Positions 50,938 to 62,827 of a stretch of 64,000 bases of DNA are shown piece after piece. The notes beneath the pieces were generated by a model that searched no databases, was not told the DNA's origin, and was given only the letters and a program-made list of their open reading frames with translations. The stretch is from Shewanella sp. Arc9-LZ (GTDB taxonomy: Bacteria > Pseudomonadota > Gammaproteobacteria > Enterobacterales > Shewanellaceae), in contig NZ_CP048031.1 of the NCBI RefSeq assembly GCF_010092445.1, positions 4,847,032-4,911,031 on the forward strand, in the 5' to 3' direction. Position numbers and translations under genes: made by a program. The stretch's first letter is position 1. Every line of letters begins with the position of its first letter.

Positions 50938-51558
50938 TTATTGCTTAGCAATTTTTAATAAATGTCGCTGTTCATCTAACGTTGGTACATGCAATACAAT
51001 GGTTTCTACCAACAAAAATCCTGTTGGCATATCTTGTAATTCTTGCTGATTTAACTGGCCTTTTAACGCATAAAAAGTGCCTTTCTCTGTCGGTAAATGA
51101 TGACACCAACTGAGCATATCTTGAATAGATGCAAATGCTCGACTTAACACACCATCAAATTTAATCTCTGGGTTATAAGCTTCAACACGGCTTTCTACCG
51201 AGGTAATATTATTAATTTTTAATTCAAATTGAACCTGTTTTTGAAAACGGATCCGTTTACCTAAACTGTCTAACAACACAAACTGCTTATCTGGATTCAT
51301 AATCGCTAATGGGATCCCGGGTAAACCAGGGCCAGTTCCCACATCGATAAAACGTTGTCCTTCAAGATAAGGAGAAACGGTTAAACTGTCCATAACATGA
51401 CGGATTAACATTTGCTCAGGATCACGAACGGCGGTGAGATTATAAGCCTTATTCCATTTATCAAGCATTTCAACAAAACCTATTAATTGTTTTTGTTGTA
51501 ATTCAGTGGCCGACATATTCATTTCAGCTAAATAGGTTTTAAGTTGGGCAGATAACAC
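50938..51558 (-). CDS. rsmG: 16S rRNA m7G527 methyltransferase
   Basis: Methylates G527 of 16S rRNA; its loss is known to give low-level streptomycin resistance. The 206-residue form starting at GTG 51558 ([13 protein letters not shown]...) has GAGG at good spacing. An ATG seven codons upstream (51579) has none, so I prefer the GTG. Conserved text includes [25 protein letters not shown], the SAM loop [17 protein letters not shown] and [11 protein letters not shown]. It is 62 bases upstream of parA. Confidence 0.93.
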   Translation of the reverse strand: MLSAQLKTYLAEMNMSATELQQKQLIGFVEMLDKWNKAYNLTAVRDPEQMLIRHVMDSLTVSPYLEGQRFIDVGTGPGLPGIPLAIMNPDKQFVLLDSLGKRIRFQKQVQFELKINNITSVESRVEAYNPEIKFDGVLSRAFASIQDMLSWCHHLPTEKGTFYALKGQLNQQELQDMPTGFLLVETIVLHVPTLDEQRHLLKIAKQ

Positions 51559-51617
51559 AGAAAGCCTCGTAGGTTGCATGATAAAGACGGCAGTTATTAT
51601 GAAGCCGTAAAAGCACT

Positions 51618-51641
51618 AAGGGAAGCCTTATGGCTTCCCTT
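51618..51641 (-). terminator. Hairpin between mnmG and rsmG
   Basis: AAGGGAAGCC and GGCTTCCCTT form a ten-base stem with a four-base loop. The following minus-strand text is only moderately T-rich (AGTGCTTTTA), so it may be a partial terminator or a processing site. Confidence 0.5.
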
Positions 51642-51670
51642 GTGGTATTGAGTTGAAAAAATAACTATAT

Positions 51671-53560
51671 TTATGCGATTTTTCGCAATAAACCTCGTTT
51701 TTTCAAATGTACTAGCAAAATTGAGATCGCTGCAGGAGTAATGCCTGAGATCCGTGATGCTTGTCCAACTGTGTCAGGTTTATGATTATTGAGTTTTGCG
51801 ATCACTTCATTTGATAAACCTGGCACTTCTTGATAATCCAGATCAAGTGGCAATAATGAGTTTTCATGACGGATAGCTTTATCAATTTCATCTTGCTGAC
51901 GCTGAATGTAACCAGAGTACTTAACTTGAATTTGTACTTGTTCAGCTGCTTGTTGATCTTCAAGTCCAGGACCAAAACCCTCTAATGACATAAGCTTTGC
52001 ATAATCCATTTCAGGACGGCGTAGCAAGTCTTCAAATGATGCTTCACGTGAAATAGGGGTGTTTAATTGTGGATTAAGTACCCCTAATAAAGCTGAATTT
52101 GGGTGAACCCATTGGCTGCGCAAGCGCTGAAGTTCTAATTCGATCGATTCTCTTTTGGCAATAAATGATTCCCATCGCTTATCATCAACTAAGCCTAATT
52201 CACGGCCTTTTTCAGTCAAACGTAAATCGGCATTATCTTCACGAAGTAATAAACGATATTCCGCACGGCTGGTAAACATGCGGTATGGTTCTTTTGTACC
52301 TAAGGTTGATAAATCGTCAACTAAAACACCTAAATAAGCTTCATCACGACGAGGACACCAAGCTGCTTTGCCTTGAACTTGCAGTGATGCATTCATTCCA
52401 GCAAGTAAACCTTGAGCTCCGGCCTCTTCATAACCAGTAGTACCGTTAATTTGACCAGCGAAATAAAGTCCTTCGATGGCTTTAGTTTCTAATGAGTTTT
52501 TAAGATCACGTGGATCAAAGTAATCATATTCAATAGCATAGCCAGGACGCATAATTTCAGCGTTTTCCATGCCTTTAATTGAACGGACTAAATTTAACTG
52601 TACGTCAAATGGTAAACTGGTTGAGATACCGTTTGGATAAATTTCATTAGTGCTTAGGCCTTCAGGCTCAATAAATATCTGATGTGATGATTTATCTGCA
52701 AAACGGTGGATCTTGTCTTCGATAGACGGACAATAACGCGGTCCAATCCCTTCTATAACACCTGAATACATAGGGCTACGATCAAGTCCTCCACGAATAA
52801 TATCGTGGGTTTTCTCATTGGTATGAGTGATAAAACATGAAACTTGTCTTGGATGCTGACTAACATCACCAACAAATGACATTACTGGCAGTGGTGTGTC
52901 ACCTTTTTGCTCAGTCATTTGTGTAAAATCAATGGTATTAGTATCGATACGTGGTGGTGTCCCAGTTTTTAAACGGCCAACACGGATATTTAATTCACGT
53001 AATCTATTAGCTAATGCAATTGCCGGTGGATCACCTGCGCGACCACCACTGTAATTCTGCATACCAATATGGATTTTACCACTTAAGAATGTACCCGTTG
53101 TTAACACAATTGCTGGTGCTTCGAAAGCTAAACCCATTTGTGTTACTACACCAACAACTTTATCGCTTTCAACAACTAAGTCATCAACAGCCTGTTGGAA
53201 TATACGTAAATTAGGTTGGTTTTGTAATATATGTTGGATTTTTTGACGATACAGCGCTCTGTCTGCCTGGGCACGTGTTGCACGAACGGCAGGACCTTTG
53301 CTTGAATTTAATGTTCTAAATTGAATACCTGCAAAGTCAGTGGCGGTTGCCATTGCTCCACCTAAGGCGTCAATTTCTTTTACCAAGTGGCCTTTACCAA
53401 TCCCGCCTATAGCAGGATTACAAGACATTTGGCCAAGTGTGTCGATGTTATGGGTCAACAATAATGTTTTTGAGCCCATTCTTGCAGCTGCAAGTGCTGC
53501 TTCAGTTCCGGCATGACCACCACCAACAACAATTACATCAAACCGTTCATGAAAATGCAT
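51671..53560 (-). CDS. mnmG: tRNA uridine-5-carboxymethylaminomethyl(34) synthesis enzyme MnmG (GidA)
   Basis: FAD protein that, with MnmE (also in this window at 59753-61114), modifies U34 of certain tRNAs. The 629 residues match E. coli. The FAD loop [22 protein letters not shown] is at residues 8-29, followed by [22 protein letters not shown], the signature [11 protein letters not shown] near 273, and the C-terminal helical MnmE-binding domain ending [14 protein letters not shown]. It is the first gene transcribed leftward from oriC, as in E. coli. Confidence 0.97.
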   Translation of the reverse strand: MHFHERFDVIVVGGGHAGTEAALAAARMGSKTLLLTHNIDTLGQMSCNPAIGGIGKGHLVKEIDALGGAMATATDFAGIQFRTLNSSKGPAVRATRAQADRALYRQKIQHILQNQPNLRIFQQAVDDLVVESDKVVGVVTQMGLAFEAPAIVLTTGTFLSGKIHIGMQNYSGGRAGDPPAIALANRLRELNIRVGRLKTGTPPRIDTNTIDFTQMTEQKGDTPLPVMSFVGDVSQHPRQVSCFITHTNEKTHDIIRGGLDRSPMYSGVIEGIGPRYCPSIEDKIHRFADKSSHQIFIEPEGLSTNEIYPNGISTSLPFDVQLNLVRSIKGMENAEIMRPGYAIEYDYFDPRDLKNSLETKAIEGLYFAGQINGTTGYEEAGAQGLLAGMNASLQVQGKAAWCPRRDEAYLGVLVDDLSTLGTKEPYRMFTSRAEYRLLLREDNADLRLTEKGRELGLVDDKRWESFIAKRESIELELQRLRSQWVHPNSALLGVLNPQLNTPISREASFEDLLRRPEMDYAKLMSLEGFGPGLEDQQAAEQVQIQVKYSGYIQRQQDEIDKAIRHENSLLPLDLDYQEVPGLSNEVIAKLNNHKPDTVGQASRISGITPAAISILLVHLKKRGLLRKIA

Positions 53561-54031
53561 TATCTGACCTTTGATAGCTAAGAAAGTTAAATTCGAATTT
53601 ATTCTTTTTTCGATTGGATCATTTTAGCACTTGCTTGTCTGAACGTGAACGATCATTTTTCATTGATTGATCAAGATGCGGTTTGCTTAATAGATCTTAA
53701 GATCTTTATATAGATCTTTTTATTATGTTTATTATTAGGATCGGACTTTTCTGTTGATAACTTTTATTTCTGTTTAAAATCATACGGTAAAGTTAAAACT
53801 AACCTGTGATCTGATCGCGATCAAACTCAAGATAACATGGGGATAGATCGGGTAGTTATCCACAAGGGTGATCATTGAGCAGATCGGACTGTGAATAGTA
53901 CAGAGTTATGATCGCTAAAAATAATAGCTTATCCACAAACTTATACTTATAAGTAATATATTGTGGATAAGTATGATCTAATCTGTGAGTTGATCACGAT
54001 TTATGCAGACAATGATCGGATATCTATATGC
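53561..54031. other. oriC: Chromosomal replication origin oriC
   Basis: A 471-base AT-rich gap between mnmG and mioC, the same position as E. coli oriC. Perfect DnaA boxes TTATCCACA occur at 53856-53864 and 53929-53937 (plus strand) and 53962-53970 (minus strand), with a variant TTATCAACA on the minus strand at 53752-53760. Three 13-mer-like AT-rich repeats, each beginning GATCT, start at 53693, 53701 and 53713 and form the probable unwinding element. More than fifteen GATC sites are packed into the region, which implies Dam/SeqA control. The unwinding element lies on the mnmG side, as in E. coli. Confidence 0.93.
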
Positions 54032-54472
54032 TTAGATAAGATGTTGCCATTGCAATAACCACGCTAGAGCAGGTTCTTCTGGTATTGGGTCTCGTTGCAC
54101 ATCGATTTGGATCTTATCCACAATGGCTTTAGATCCATTTTGCAAAAGTAGTGCGGTTATTTTTTCTGGCCCTTGGCAGAAAGTATCGTAACTAGAGTCA
54201 CCAATTGCACATAAAGCGAACTTTATATGGTTAAGATCGGGCATTTCGATCATTAATTGCTTATGAAATGGCACTATGTTGTCGGGAAGATCGCCTGCTC
54301 CATGAGTAGAACATACAAGGATCCACACTGAAAAATCTGCTAATTCATCTATATTAGGCTCAATAAATACCTTTGTTTGATGGTTTAACTCATCAAGTTG
54401 AGCTGCCATTTCATCGGCAACATATTCTGAACCGCCTAATGTTGTGCCTACTAATAATGCTACTTTTGCCAT
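54032..54472 (-). CDS. mioC: Flavodoxin-like protein MioC
   Basis: A 146-residue FMN flavodoxin. The FMN phosphate loop is VGTTLGGSEYVADEMAAQL (residues 8-26), and STHGAGDLPDNIVPF (about 54-68) and CAIGDSSYDTFCQGPEKI (about 87-104) line the flavin. In E. coli MioC is linked to biotin synthase activity, and its transcription runs into oriC. The same orientation is found here, so transcription could influence origin opening. Confidence 0.92.
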   Translation of the reverse strand: MAKVALLVGTTLGGSEYVADEMAAQLDELNHQTKVFIEPNIDELADFSVWILVCSTHGAGDLPDNIVPFHKQLMIEMPDLNHIKFALCAIGDSSYDTFCQGPEKITALLLQNGSKAIVDKIQIDVQRDPIPEEPALAWLLQWQHLI

Positions 54473-54587
54473 CTTGACTCCGAATTATTAAATTTATTCA
54501 TCTATTTTACGCTTATTTTTCATTGCGCTGTGCGAGTAATATCAGTATTTTCTTAATTACTATTTAACAATAAAACAACAGGTTTTA

Positions 54588-55955
54588 ATGAATCTTGCTG
54601 ATATTACTAAACAGCTAGCTGACCTTGCATGGGGTCCTCACATGCTTATTTTACTCGTTGGCGGTGGCTTATTCTTCCTTATTTATTCTCGTTTTGTGCC
54701 TTTTAGGTACATAGGTCACGCTATTAATGTCGTGAGAGGTAAATATCCTGATGATGGCGCCGAAGGGCATATCAGCCATGCTGGGGCGTTATCCAGTGCT
54801 ATGGCCGGTACCGTGGGAATGGGAAATATTGGTAGTGTTGCTGTGGCTATTATGGTCGGTGGTCCGGGAGCTATTTTCTGGATGTGGATCAGCGCTATTG
54901 TTGGTATGGCGACCAAGTTTTTTACTTGTACTTTGGCTATTATGTATCGTGGTAAAGATGAAAATGGTGATGTACAGGGTGGCCCTATGTACATTATTAC
55001 TCAAGGGTTAACTAAAAAATGGCATTTTTTAGCGGTATTTTTCTGTGTTGTTGGCTTAATTGGTAATTTCCCGCTGTTTAACTCAAATCAATTAGTACAG
55101 ATAATCCGCGAGTGGTTATTTGTTAAACCGGGTCATTTTCCGGCGGATCAATCGACTTTTTGGCTTGATTTGAGTTTAGGGATAGTTGTTATGGTGATAG
55201 TGGCAAGCGTTATTCTTGGTGGAATTAAGCGTATTGCGACCGTAGCATCTAAAGTTGTGCCGATGATGATCTTAATTTACATGAGTTGTGCCGCTTATGT
55301 GATTGTGTCAAATATTGAGCAAGTACCTGGCTATTTTAGTCTTATTTTCACTGAAGCATTTTCGTTAAATTCGGTTGGCGGCGGAATTTTAGGGACAATG
55401 TTAATTGGTATTCGCCGAGCGGCATTTTCGAATGAGGCCGGAATTGGTACAGAGGTTATGGCTCATGGCAGTGCCAAAACTAATGAACCAGTAAAAGAAG
55501 GTTTAGTGGCCATGTTAGGCCCTGCTATTGATACATTATTAGTCTGCACTGCAACAGCGATGATTATTTTAATCTCGGGTGTGTGGCAAGGTACTGATGC
55601 TGAAGGGGTAAATTTATCGGCGCAGGCATTTGAAATTACGATGCCAGGTATTGGACCATATTTGCTTATTTTATGTGTGGTGTTTTTTAGTATTAGCACC
55701 ATTTTTACTCAAGCATTCTATGGTGGCCAATGTTTTGCCTTTTTATTTGGTCGTAAACGTATTCGTTTTTATCAGTACTTTTATTTATTAGCTATTTTGT
55801 TTGCTGCGACAGCCAGCTTGCAAGAAATTGTGAATATTATTGATGCTGCTTATGCATTGATGGCGATACCGACGATGACGTCTGCTTTATTGTTAGCTCC
55901 TAAAGTTAGGGCTGCAGCAAAAGATTATTTCTCTCGGTTAGATGCTAATCGTTAA
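54588..55955 (+). CDS. Alanine/glycine:cation symporter (AGCS family)
   Basis: A sodium-coupled amino-acid importer of 455 residues with about ten membrane segments. Family features include FVPFRYIGHAINVVRGKY near residue 36, the signature SAMAGTVGMGNIGSVAVAI (about 69-87), GGPMYIITQGL near 130, and RRAAFSNEAGIGTEVMAHGSA (about 285-305). It is transcribed away from mioC and ends at a strong terminator. The exact amino acid is not predictable. Confidence 0.93.
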   Translation: MNLADITKQLADLAWGPHMLILLVGGGLFFLIYSRFVPFRYIGHAINVVRGKYPDDGAEGHISHAGALSSAMAGTVGMGNIGSVAVAIMVGGPGAIFWMWISAIVGMATKFFTCTLAIMYRGKDENGDVQGGPMYIITQGLTKKWHFLAVFFCVVGLIGNFPLFNSNQLVQIIREWLFVKPGHFPADQSTFWLDLSLGIVVMVIVASVILGGIKRIATVASKVVPMMILIYMSCAAYVIVSNIEQVPGYFSLIFTEAFSLNSVGGGILGTMLIGIRRAAFSNEAGIGTEVMAHGSAKTNEPVKEGLVAMLGPAIDTLLVCTATAMIILISGVWQGTDAEGVNLSAQAFEITMPGIGPYLLILCVVFFSISTIFTQAFYGGQCFAFLFGRKRIRFYQYFYLLAILFAATASLQEIVNIIDAAYALMAIPTMTSALLLAPKVRAAAKDYFSRLDANR

Positions 55956-55972
55956 CTGTAATGTATAAAAAA

Positions 55973-55994
55973 ACGAGCCAAAATGGCTCGTTTT
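55973..55994 (+). terminator. Terminator after the AGCS symporter
   Basis: ACGAGCCA and TGGCTCGT form an eight-base stem around AAA and are followed by TTTC.. and T-rich text; an A run precedes the stem. Confidence 0.85.
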
Positions 55995-56040
55995 CATTTT
56001 TATTGATTCATTACAACTATCAAATATTGTATTTTATTTA

Positions 56041-56075
56041 AGTGCTAAGTGCTAAGTGCTAAGTGCTAAGTGCTT
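56041..56075. repeat. Heptanucleotide tandem repeat covering the fghA stop codon
   Basis: Four exact copies of AGTGCTA followed by a fifth with one change (AGTGCTT). On the minus strand the unit forms the last codons of fghA and its stop (56052-56054), with further copies beyond the stop. As seven is not a multiple of three, any change in copy number alters the C-terminus. Confidence 0.9.
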
Positions 56076-56900
56076 AGCATGAAAACGCAGATGGTCTTCA
56101 ATAAACGTTGCGATAAAATAATAGCTGTGGTCATAACCTGGCTGCATTCTTAGTTCAAGCGGATAACCTTTGTCTTTAGCTACTTGAACTAAGGCTTGTG
56201 GTTTTAACTGCTCGTCTAAAAAGTTGTCATTACTGCCTTGATCCACCAGCGTGGGCACAAATTGTTGGCTATTGGCCATTAACTCGCAGCTATCGTATTG
56301 TTGCCATTGCTGCTGATCATCACCTAAATAACCACGGAATGCTTTGATGCCCCATGGGCAGTCCATTGGGTGACAAATAGGACTAAATGCTGACAGGCTG
56401 TTATATCTGTGCGGATTTTTTAATCCTATGGTTAACGCGCCATGTCCACCCATTGAGTGGCCGCTAATACTGCGTTGCTCTGTTACTGGGAAATGGGCTT
56501 CAATCAGTGCTGGCAATTCGTTTACCACATAATCATACATTTGGTAATGCTGACTAAAGGGTGGTTTGGTGGCATTTAGATAAAAGCCTGCACCTAAACC
56601 AAAGTCATAAGCGCCGTCGGTATCATCTGCAACACCTTCACCTCGAGGGCTGGTATCGGGTGCGACAATAGCCATGCCTAACTCTGCTGCTATGCGTTGT
56701 GCACCTGCTTTTTGCATAAAGTTTTCATCAGTACAGGTGAGCCCTGACAACCAATATAAAACCGGCACTTTTTGGCTTTCGGCTTGTGGCGGTAAGTAAA
56801 TAGCAAACCGCATGGTGCAATTAAGCGTACTTGATTGATGACTGTATTGTTTATGCCAACCACCAAATGCTTTGGTACTGCTGATACTTTCAATGGTCAT
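56052..56900 (-). CDS. fghA: S-formylglutathione hydrolase
   Basis: Serine esterase that releases formate and glutathione in the last step of glutathione-dependent formaldehyde detoxification. The 282 residues match the family. Nucleophile motif [11 protein letters not shown] (about 147-157); other conserved text is [18 protein letters not shown] near 48, [11 protein letters not shown] near 100, and the catalytic His in [12 protein letters not shown] near 260. The last residues (HLALST) are encoded by a heptanucleotide repeat, so the tail may be variable. It is downstream of adhC in the same direction. Confidence 0.95.
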   Translation of the reverse strand: MTIESISSTKAFGGWHKQYSHQSSTLNCTMRFAIYLPPQAESQKVPVLYWLSGLTCTDENFMQKAGAQRIAAELGMAIVAPDTSPRGEGVADDTDGAYDFGLGAGFYLNATKPPFSQHYQMYDYVVNELPALIEAHFPVTEQRSISGHSMGGHGALTIGLKNPHRYNSLSAFSPICHPMDCPWGIKAFRGYLGDDQQQWQQYDSCELMANSQQFVPTLVDQGSNDNFLDEQLKPQALVQVAKDKGYPLELRMQPGYDHSYYFIATFIEDHLRFHAKHLALST

Positions 56901-56923
56901 GATGTGTCCTTATTTGTCAAACC

Positions 56924-56951
56924 GCAGTTAAGTCGTTTTACACTTAACTGC
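56924..56951 (-). other. Perfect inverted repeat between adhC and fghA
   Basis: GCAGTTAAGT and ACTTAACTGC form a ten-base perfect stem with an eight-base loop in the 73-base gap. No T run follows on the minus strand, so an RNA-processing or regulatory hairpin is more likely than a terminator. Confidence 0.6.
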
Positions 56952-56973
56952 ATCTGTCATGATAAATTAAGTG

Positions 56974-58134
<1,161 letters not shown>

Positions 58135-58245
58135 TCAACATGGTTAAGAGGTATTACTACAGTGTAGTGTATTTAGCCATTGTATTTGTTTATCATAGAA
58201 TGATAATTAGCTTATTTTGCAAATGACTTTTACGAGAATGTAATA

Positions 58246-59112
58246 ATGATGAAGTGGGAAGGCATTTTTGAATTTGTGGCGGTGGCCGAAACGGACAGTT
58301 TTACTGTGGCTGGCAAGCGTTTGAGTATTTCTACCGCGCAAGTGAGTCGACAAATTAGTCAGCTTGAAAACCGTTTAAACACCAAATTATTTTATCGCAC
58401 CACTCGTAAAGTATCGTTAACCGAAGAAGGTACGGTTTATTATCAGCATTGTCGCCAGGTATTAAACAGTCTTGATGAAGCAGAACGCGCTATTTCAAGT
58501 TTAAAAGATAAGCCACAAGGACTTATTAGAATTACTGCACCAGTGACTTACGGTGAAAAGTTTATCATGCCGATAGTGATTGATTTTATGCAGCAATATC
58601 CTGACATTGAAGTTATTTGTGAGCTGACTAATCAGCAACTTGACTTAGTGGATGGTGGTTATGACTTGGCGATTAGGTTAGGGCGGTTAACTAATTCTAC
58701 TATGATGGCAAAGCGGCTTACGAGTCGAAGTCAATATGTGTGCGCAGCCCCGAGTTATATCGCTAAATACGGTACGCCTTATGCGTTATCGGAGTTAAGT
58801 CAGCATAATTGTTTAATCGGCAGTCAGTCACATTGGCATTTTGTTGAGCAAGGTAAACCTAAGACGGTAAAAGTGCATGGGTCTTTAGCTTGTAGCAGTG
58901 GTTTGAGTTTATTGAATGCAGCTATATGTGGTTTGGGGATTGTGCAGTTACCAGGATATTACGTCAATGATGCTATAGCAGAGGGGCAGTTAGTGGTATT
59001 GCTTGCTCCTTTTCAACAACCTAAAGAAGGTATTTGGGCTTTGTATCCGCATAATCGCCATTTATCACCCAAAGTCAGATTGCTGGTCGATAAGTTATCG
59101 CAAGAGTTGTAA
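58246..59112 (+). CDS. LysR-family regulator, probably of the formaldehyde genes
   Basis: A 288-residue LysR-type protein. The winged helix-turn-helix covers residues 1-60 (FTVAGKRLSISTAQVSRQISQLENRL), and the effector-binding domain begins near 92 (GLIRITAPVTYGEKFIMPIV). Divergent position against adhC, 141 bases apart, suggests it controls adhC-fghA, but the inducer is not known. Either of two adjacent ATG codons could start it. Its stop abuts the stop of the convergent exonuclease gene. Confidence 0.85.
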   Translation: MMKWEGIFEFVAVAETDSFTVAGKRLSISTAQVSRQISQLENRLNTKLFYRTTRKVSLTEEGTVYYQHCRQVLNSLDEAERAISSLKDKPQGLIRITAPVTYGEKFIMPIVIDFMQQYPDIEVICELTNQQLDLVDGGYDLAIRLGRLTNSTMMAKRLTSRSQYVCAAPSYIAKYGTPYALSELSQHNCLIGSQSHWHFVEQGKPKTVKVHGSLACSSGLSLLNAAICGLGIVQLPGYYVNDAIAEGQLVVLLAPFQQPKEGIWALYPHNRHLSPKVRLLVDKLSQEL

Positions 59113-59727
59113 CTAGCTCATCGTTCGCAAATAACGCGCAATTTGCGCTTTTGGTAGGCTGGATATTTTATTGATCATATCAATGGTAATCGCTTGCTTG
59201 GGCAGCTGTAGTTGTAATAGATCTATTTGATGTAACCATAAATGGCTGGTCATGGTGGCATCGGCTAAAGCGCGGTGAAACACACCATCGTTAGGTAACT
59301 GGTGATGATCTACAAGCGTGCCAAGCTTATGGTTGGGGGCATCTTGGCTTATCCGCCTTGATAATAATAACGAGCAAGCAAACTGACCAGTGTAATACAG
59401 TTTGCTATGGCTAAACTCAGCATCGAGAAACTTTTTATCAAAGCTGGCATTGTGTGCCACCAAATTAAAACCATCAATAAACTTAGCAAACTGCCCCATG
59501 ACTTGTTTGGACGCAGGGGCATGTTTAAGCATATCGTTACTAATACCAGTGTATTGCTCAATAAAACTATTGACTCGCCGACCAGGATTAATCAATTCCT
59601 GAAAAGTATCGACTATTTGACCATTAACTAACTTAACCGCACCAATTTCTATGGCTCGGTCACCGTTATCTGGTGATAATCCTGTGGTTTCAAAGTCGAG
59701 TATCACGACGTGATTGGCGAGTTTCAT
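59113..59727 (-). CDS. DEDDh 3'-5' exonuclease (DnaQ-like)
   Basis: A 204-residue single-domain exonuclease related to the proofreading domain of DNA polymerase III. The metal motifs are ILDFETTGLSPDNG (Exo I, DxE, about residues 9-22), LVAHNASFDKKFLDAEF (Exo II, about 87-103) and HRALADATMTSHL (Exo III with His, about 148-160). I use the ATG at 59727; the frame extends to 59799 but its leader is not family-like. It could act in repair, RNA trimming or a housekeeping exonuclease role. It is convergent with LysR with no spacer and downstream of mnmE. Confidence 0.88.
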   Translation of the reverse strand: MKLANHVVILDFETTGLSPDNGDRAIEIGAVKLVNGQIVDTFQELINPGRRVNSFIEQYTGISNDMLKHAPASKQVMGQFAKFIDGFNLVAHNASFDKKFLDAEFSHSKLYYTGQFACSLLLSRRISQDAPNHKLGTLVDHHQLPNDGVFHRALADATMTSHLWLHQIDLLQLQLPKQAITIDMINKISSLPKAQIARYLRTMS

Positions 59728-59752
59728 CAATTTACACCTATTTACCGATACA

Positions 59753-61114
59753 CTATTTACCAATACAGAATGAGCCAAAAATCTTGCCCAATAGATCATC
59801 TGAGGTGAATTTACCGGTGATCTCAGATAAGGCCATTTGTGTCATGCGCAGTTCTTCTGCCAGTAACTCTCCAGCTAAATACACTTCAAGTTGTTCTTTA
59901 CCCAGTTGTAAGTGATTTGCAGCAAGATCGAGTGCTTCTAAATGGCGGCGGCGGGCAATAAAACCACCTTCTAAGTTACTTTGGTAACCCATTAATGATT
60001 TGAGGTGTTGCTTTAACTCATCAACCCCTAAACCTGTTTTAGCTGATATCCTATAAACGCTGTAACCTTGCTCTTCGGTGTTATTTAAGGTTTCACCGGT
60101 TAGGTCAGCTTTATTACGTATCACTGTCACTCCCAGCTTTGCTGGTAGACGGTCGATAAAGTCAGGCCAAATTTCGTGCGGATCTATGGCGTCAGTTGTG
60201 GTGCCATCGACCATAAACAAGACTCTATCGGCACTGGCTATTTCTGCCCATGCGCGTTCGATACCTATTTGTTCAACAGTGTCTAGAGTGTCTCGTAACC
60301 CTGCCGTATCGATAATGTGCAGCGGCATACCGTCTAAGTGGATGTGCTCGCGTAGTACGTCGCGAGTTGTGCCTGCTATTTCAGTCACAATTGCCGATTC
60401 TTTACCGGCTAATGCATTGAGTAAGCTTGATTTACCAGCATTAGGACGGCCGGCAATCACAACTTTCATTCCTTCACGGATGATTGAACCTTGTTTGGCG
60501 CTGGCTTGCACTGTGTCTAGCTTATCGATGATTTTATATAAGGCGTTGGCAATTTTACCATCGGATAGAAAGTCGACTTCCTCATCTGGGAAATCAATCG
60601 CTGCTTCTACATATAAACGCAGGTTGGTGACTTGGTCGACAAGCTCATGAACTTCTTTTGAGAATTCACCTTGTAGTGATTGCAAGGCACTTTTTGCTGC
60701 TTGTTCACTGGTGGCGTCAATTAAGTCAGCAATCGCTTCTGCTTGAGTTAAGTCGAGTTTATCGTTCATAAAGGCTTGTTCGCTAAATTCACCTGGTCTA
60801 GCAATACGAATACCGTCTATTTCCATCACTCGCTTAATTAGCATGTCGAGTACTATTTGACCGCCATGGCCTTGCAGTTCTAGGACATCTTCGCCGGTAA
60901 ATGAATTTGGTCCTTTAAAAAATAGCGCAATCCCTTGATCAATCACCTGACCGTCAGCATTGTTAAAGTCACAATATTCTGCGTAACGCGTTTTGGGTAT
61001 GTGGCCAATAATCGCTGTCGCGACATTAGTGGCTAAATCACCAGAAATACGAATGATGCCTACGCCACCTCGTCCAGGGGCGGTGGCTTGTGCCACAATA
61101 GTGTCTGTTGTCAC
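59753..61114 (-). CDS. mnmE: tRNA modification GTPase MnmE (TrmE)
   Basis: K+-activated GTPase partner of MnmG in U34 modification, 453 residues. The N-terminal folate-binding domain starts [20 protein letters not shown]. The G domain has P-loop [17 protein letters not shown] (about 223-239), GTTRD (about 250), DTAGLRDT (about 269) and NKAD (about 334). The C-terminal FCIGK end carries the essential cysteine. It is downstream of yidC, in the usual order. Confidence 0.97.
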   Translation of the reverse strand: MTTDTIVAQATAPGRGGVGIIRISGDLATNVATAIIGHIPKTRYAEYCDFNNADGQVIDQGIALFFKGPNSFTGEDVLELQGHGGQIVLDMLIKRVMEIDGIRIARPGEFSEQAFMNDKLDLTQAEAIADLIDATSEQAAKSALQSLQGEFSKEVHELVDQVTNLRLYVEAAIDFPDEEVDFLSDGKIANALYKIIDKLDTVQASAKQGSIIREGMKVVIAGRPNAGKSSLLNALAGKESAIVTEIAGTTRDVLREHIHLDGMPLHIIDTAGLRDTLDTVEQIGIERAWAEIASADRVLFMVDGTTTDAIDPHEIWPDFIDRLPAKLGVTVIRNKADLTGETLNNTEEQGYSVYRISAKTGLGVDELKQHLKSLMGYQSNLEGGFIARRRHLEALDLAANHLQLGKEQLEVYLAGELLAEELRMTQMALSEITGKFTSDDLLGKIFGSFCIGK

Positions 61115-61140
61115 GGTATTACCTATAAAATTGATAAAGG

Positions 61141-61167
61141 AAAAGGCGGCTAATCAGCCGCCTTTTT
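61141..61167 (-). terminator. Terminator of the rpmH-rnpA-yidD-yidC operon
   Basis: AAAAGGCGGCT and AGCCGCCTTTTT form a strong stem with an AATC loop between yidC and mnmE. It separates mnmE from the upstream operon; read-through is possible. Confidence 0.9.
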
Positions 61168-61195
61168 AATCAGTTATACAACATTGAGCTTAGGC

Positions 61196-62824
61196 TTATT
61201 TTATGCCATTTTTCTCAAGGCCAGCATAAATAATTTTCTGCTGTGTGATTGCAACTAAGTTACCCACTAGCCAGTAAAGTACTAGACCTGCTGGGAACCA
61301 TAAGAAGAATACGGTAAAGATAACTGGCATCCACTGCATCATTTTTACTTGCATTGGATCCATTGTTGGCGCTACCGGTTGCATTTTCTGCATCAAGAAC
61401 ATTGATAAGCCCATTAACAATGGCAATACATAGTATGGATCTTGGACCGATAAATCATTAATCCAAAGCATGAATGGCGCGTGGCGTAATTCATAGCTTT
61501 CTAGTAGTACCCAATATAGTGCAATGAAGATTGGCATTTGTAACAGAATAGGTAAGCAACCGCCCATAGGGTTTACTTTCTCTTTCTTATACAGCTCCAT
61601 CATAGCTTGACCCATCTTTTGACGGTCATCACCAAAGCGTTCTTTCATCTCTGCCAATTTAGGCTGTAGATTACGCATTTTGGCCATAGAGGTATATTGC
61701 TTTTTAGTCAGCGGATATAGACCACCACGGACGGTGAGAGTGATCAAAATAATAGCCACACCCCAATTGCCCACAAATGATTGATAGAACATCAATAACC
61801 AATGGATTGGAATCGCTAACCACCATAAGAAACCGTAATCAACAACCAAGTTTAAGGTTTCAGAAATAGCTGAAAGCTCTTTTTGGTTTTTAGGGCCAAC
61901 ATAAAACTGCGAGCTAATTTCTTGAGTTGCGCCAGGAGCAATATCATATACCGCACCACGGAAACCAATATTAGCCATTCCACCAGCACTCATACTTGAG
62001 AAAATGGTGTTTGAATCTGTTGCTGGCGGCACCCAAGCTGACACAAAGTAATGTTGTAGCATTGCTGCCCAACCACCCTGTGTTACTTTAGCAAGATTTT
62101 TGTCAGCCATATCGTCAAAGTTATATTTCTCATAACGAGTATCTTGAGCCGAGAAAGCACCACCACGATAGGTTGGCATCATCATGCTGCTTTCAGATTC
62201 TTTAATCGTTTGCTTAATTTGACCATACATTTGCACTTGTAACGGTGCAGCCGAAGTATTGTTGATGCTGTAATCTACGCCGACATCATATTGACCACGG
62301 GTGAACGTAAAGGTTTTTACGTAGGTGACACCGTTGTCTGCTGTATAAGTAAATGGCACGGTTAATGTGTCTTTACCCTCAGCTAAAGAATATGAATTGG
62401 TTTGAACACTATAAGCAGCTCGACCATTGGCACTACTATCAATACCATCACGACCAATAAGTCCGCTTTGGGCGATATAAGTGAAATTGTTCTTTTGTTC
62501 TAAAATGACAAATGGGTCACTACTGTCAATTTCGCGTTTATGTTCCACTAATGCGGCATAAACTATGTCACCACCAATCGGGCTGATTTTAATATCAAGC
62601 TGATCAGTTTTAACGCTAATAAGGTTTTTATTTGCAGGTAATTCTATTGGTTCCCCAGAGATATCTGCTTCTGGAACGTCAGCACTGTGTTGTGAGGCGG
62701 CGTTAGTTTGGCTAACAGTTTGAGCTGTTGCCGGTTTTGGTGCTTTATCTGTTTGCCATTGTTGCCACATTAAAAAGCTGACAAACAGCAGACCGATTAG
62801 CAATATATTGCGTTGAGATTCCAT
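61196..62824 (-). CDS. yidC: Membrane protein insertase YidC
   Basis: Inserts and folds inner-membrane proteins alone or with Sec. The 542 residues have an N-terminal membrane anchor ([19 protein letters not shown]), a large periplasmic beta domain (about 60-340) and the conserved C-terminal Oxa1 core with five helices ([26 protein letters not shown] near 355; [20 protein letters not shown] near 420). The conserved membrane Arg is in TVRGGLYPL. Fourth gene of the rpmH operon. Confidence 0.97.
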   Translation of the reverse strand: MESQRNILLIGLLFVSFLMWQQWQTDKAPKPATAQTVSQTNAASQHSADVPEADISGEPIELPANKNLISVKTDQLDIKISPIGGDIVYAALVEHKREIDSSDPFVILEQKNNFTYIAQSGLIGRDGIDSSANGRAAYSVQTNSYSLAEGKDTLTVPFTYTADNGVTYVKTFTFTRGQYDVGVDYSINNTSAAPLQVQMYGQIKQTIKESESSMMMPTYRGGAFSAQDTRYEKYNFDDMADKNLAKVTQGGWAAMLQHYFVSAWVPPATDSNTIFSSMSAGGMANIGFRGAVYDIAPGATQEISSQFYVGPKNQKELSAISETLNLVVDYGFLWWLAIPIHWLLMFYQSFVGNWGVAIILITLTVRGGLYPLTKKQYTSMAKMRNLQPKLAEMKERFGDDRQKMGQAMMELYKKEKVNPMGGCLPILLQMPIFIALYWVLLESYELRHAPFMLWINDLSVQDPYYVLPLLMGLSMFLMQKMQPVAPTMDPMQVKMMQWMPVIFTVFFLWFPAGLVLYWLVGNLVAITQQKIIYAGLEKNGIK

Positions 62825-62827
62825 AGC

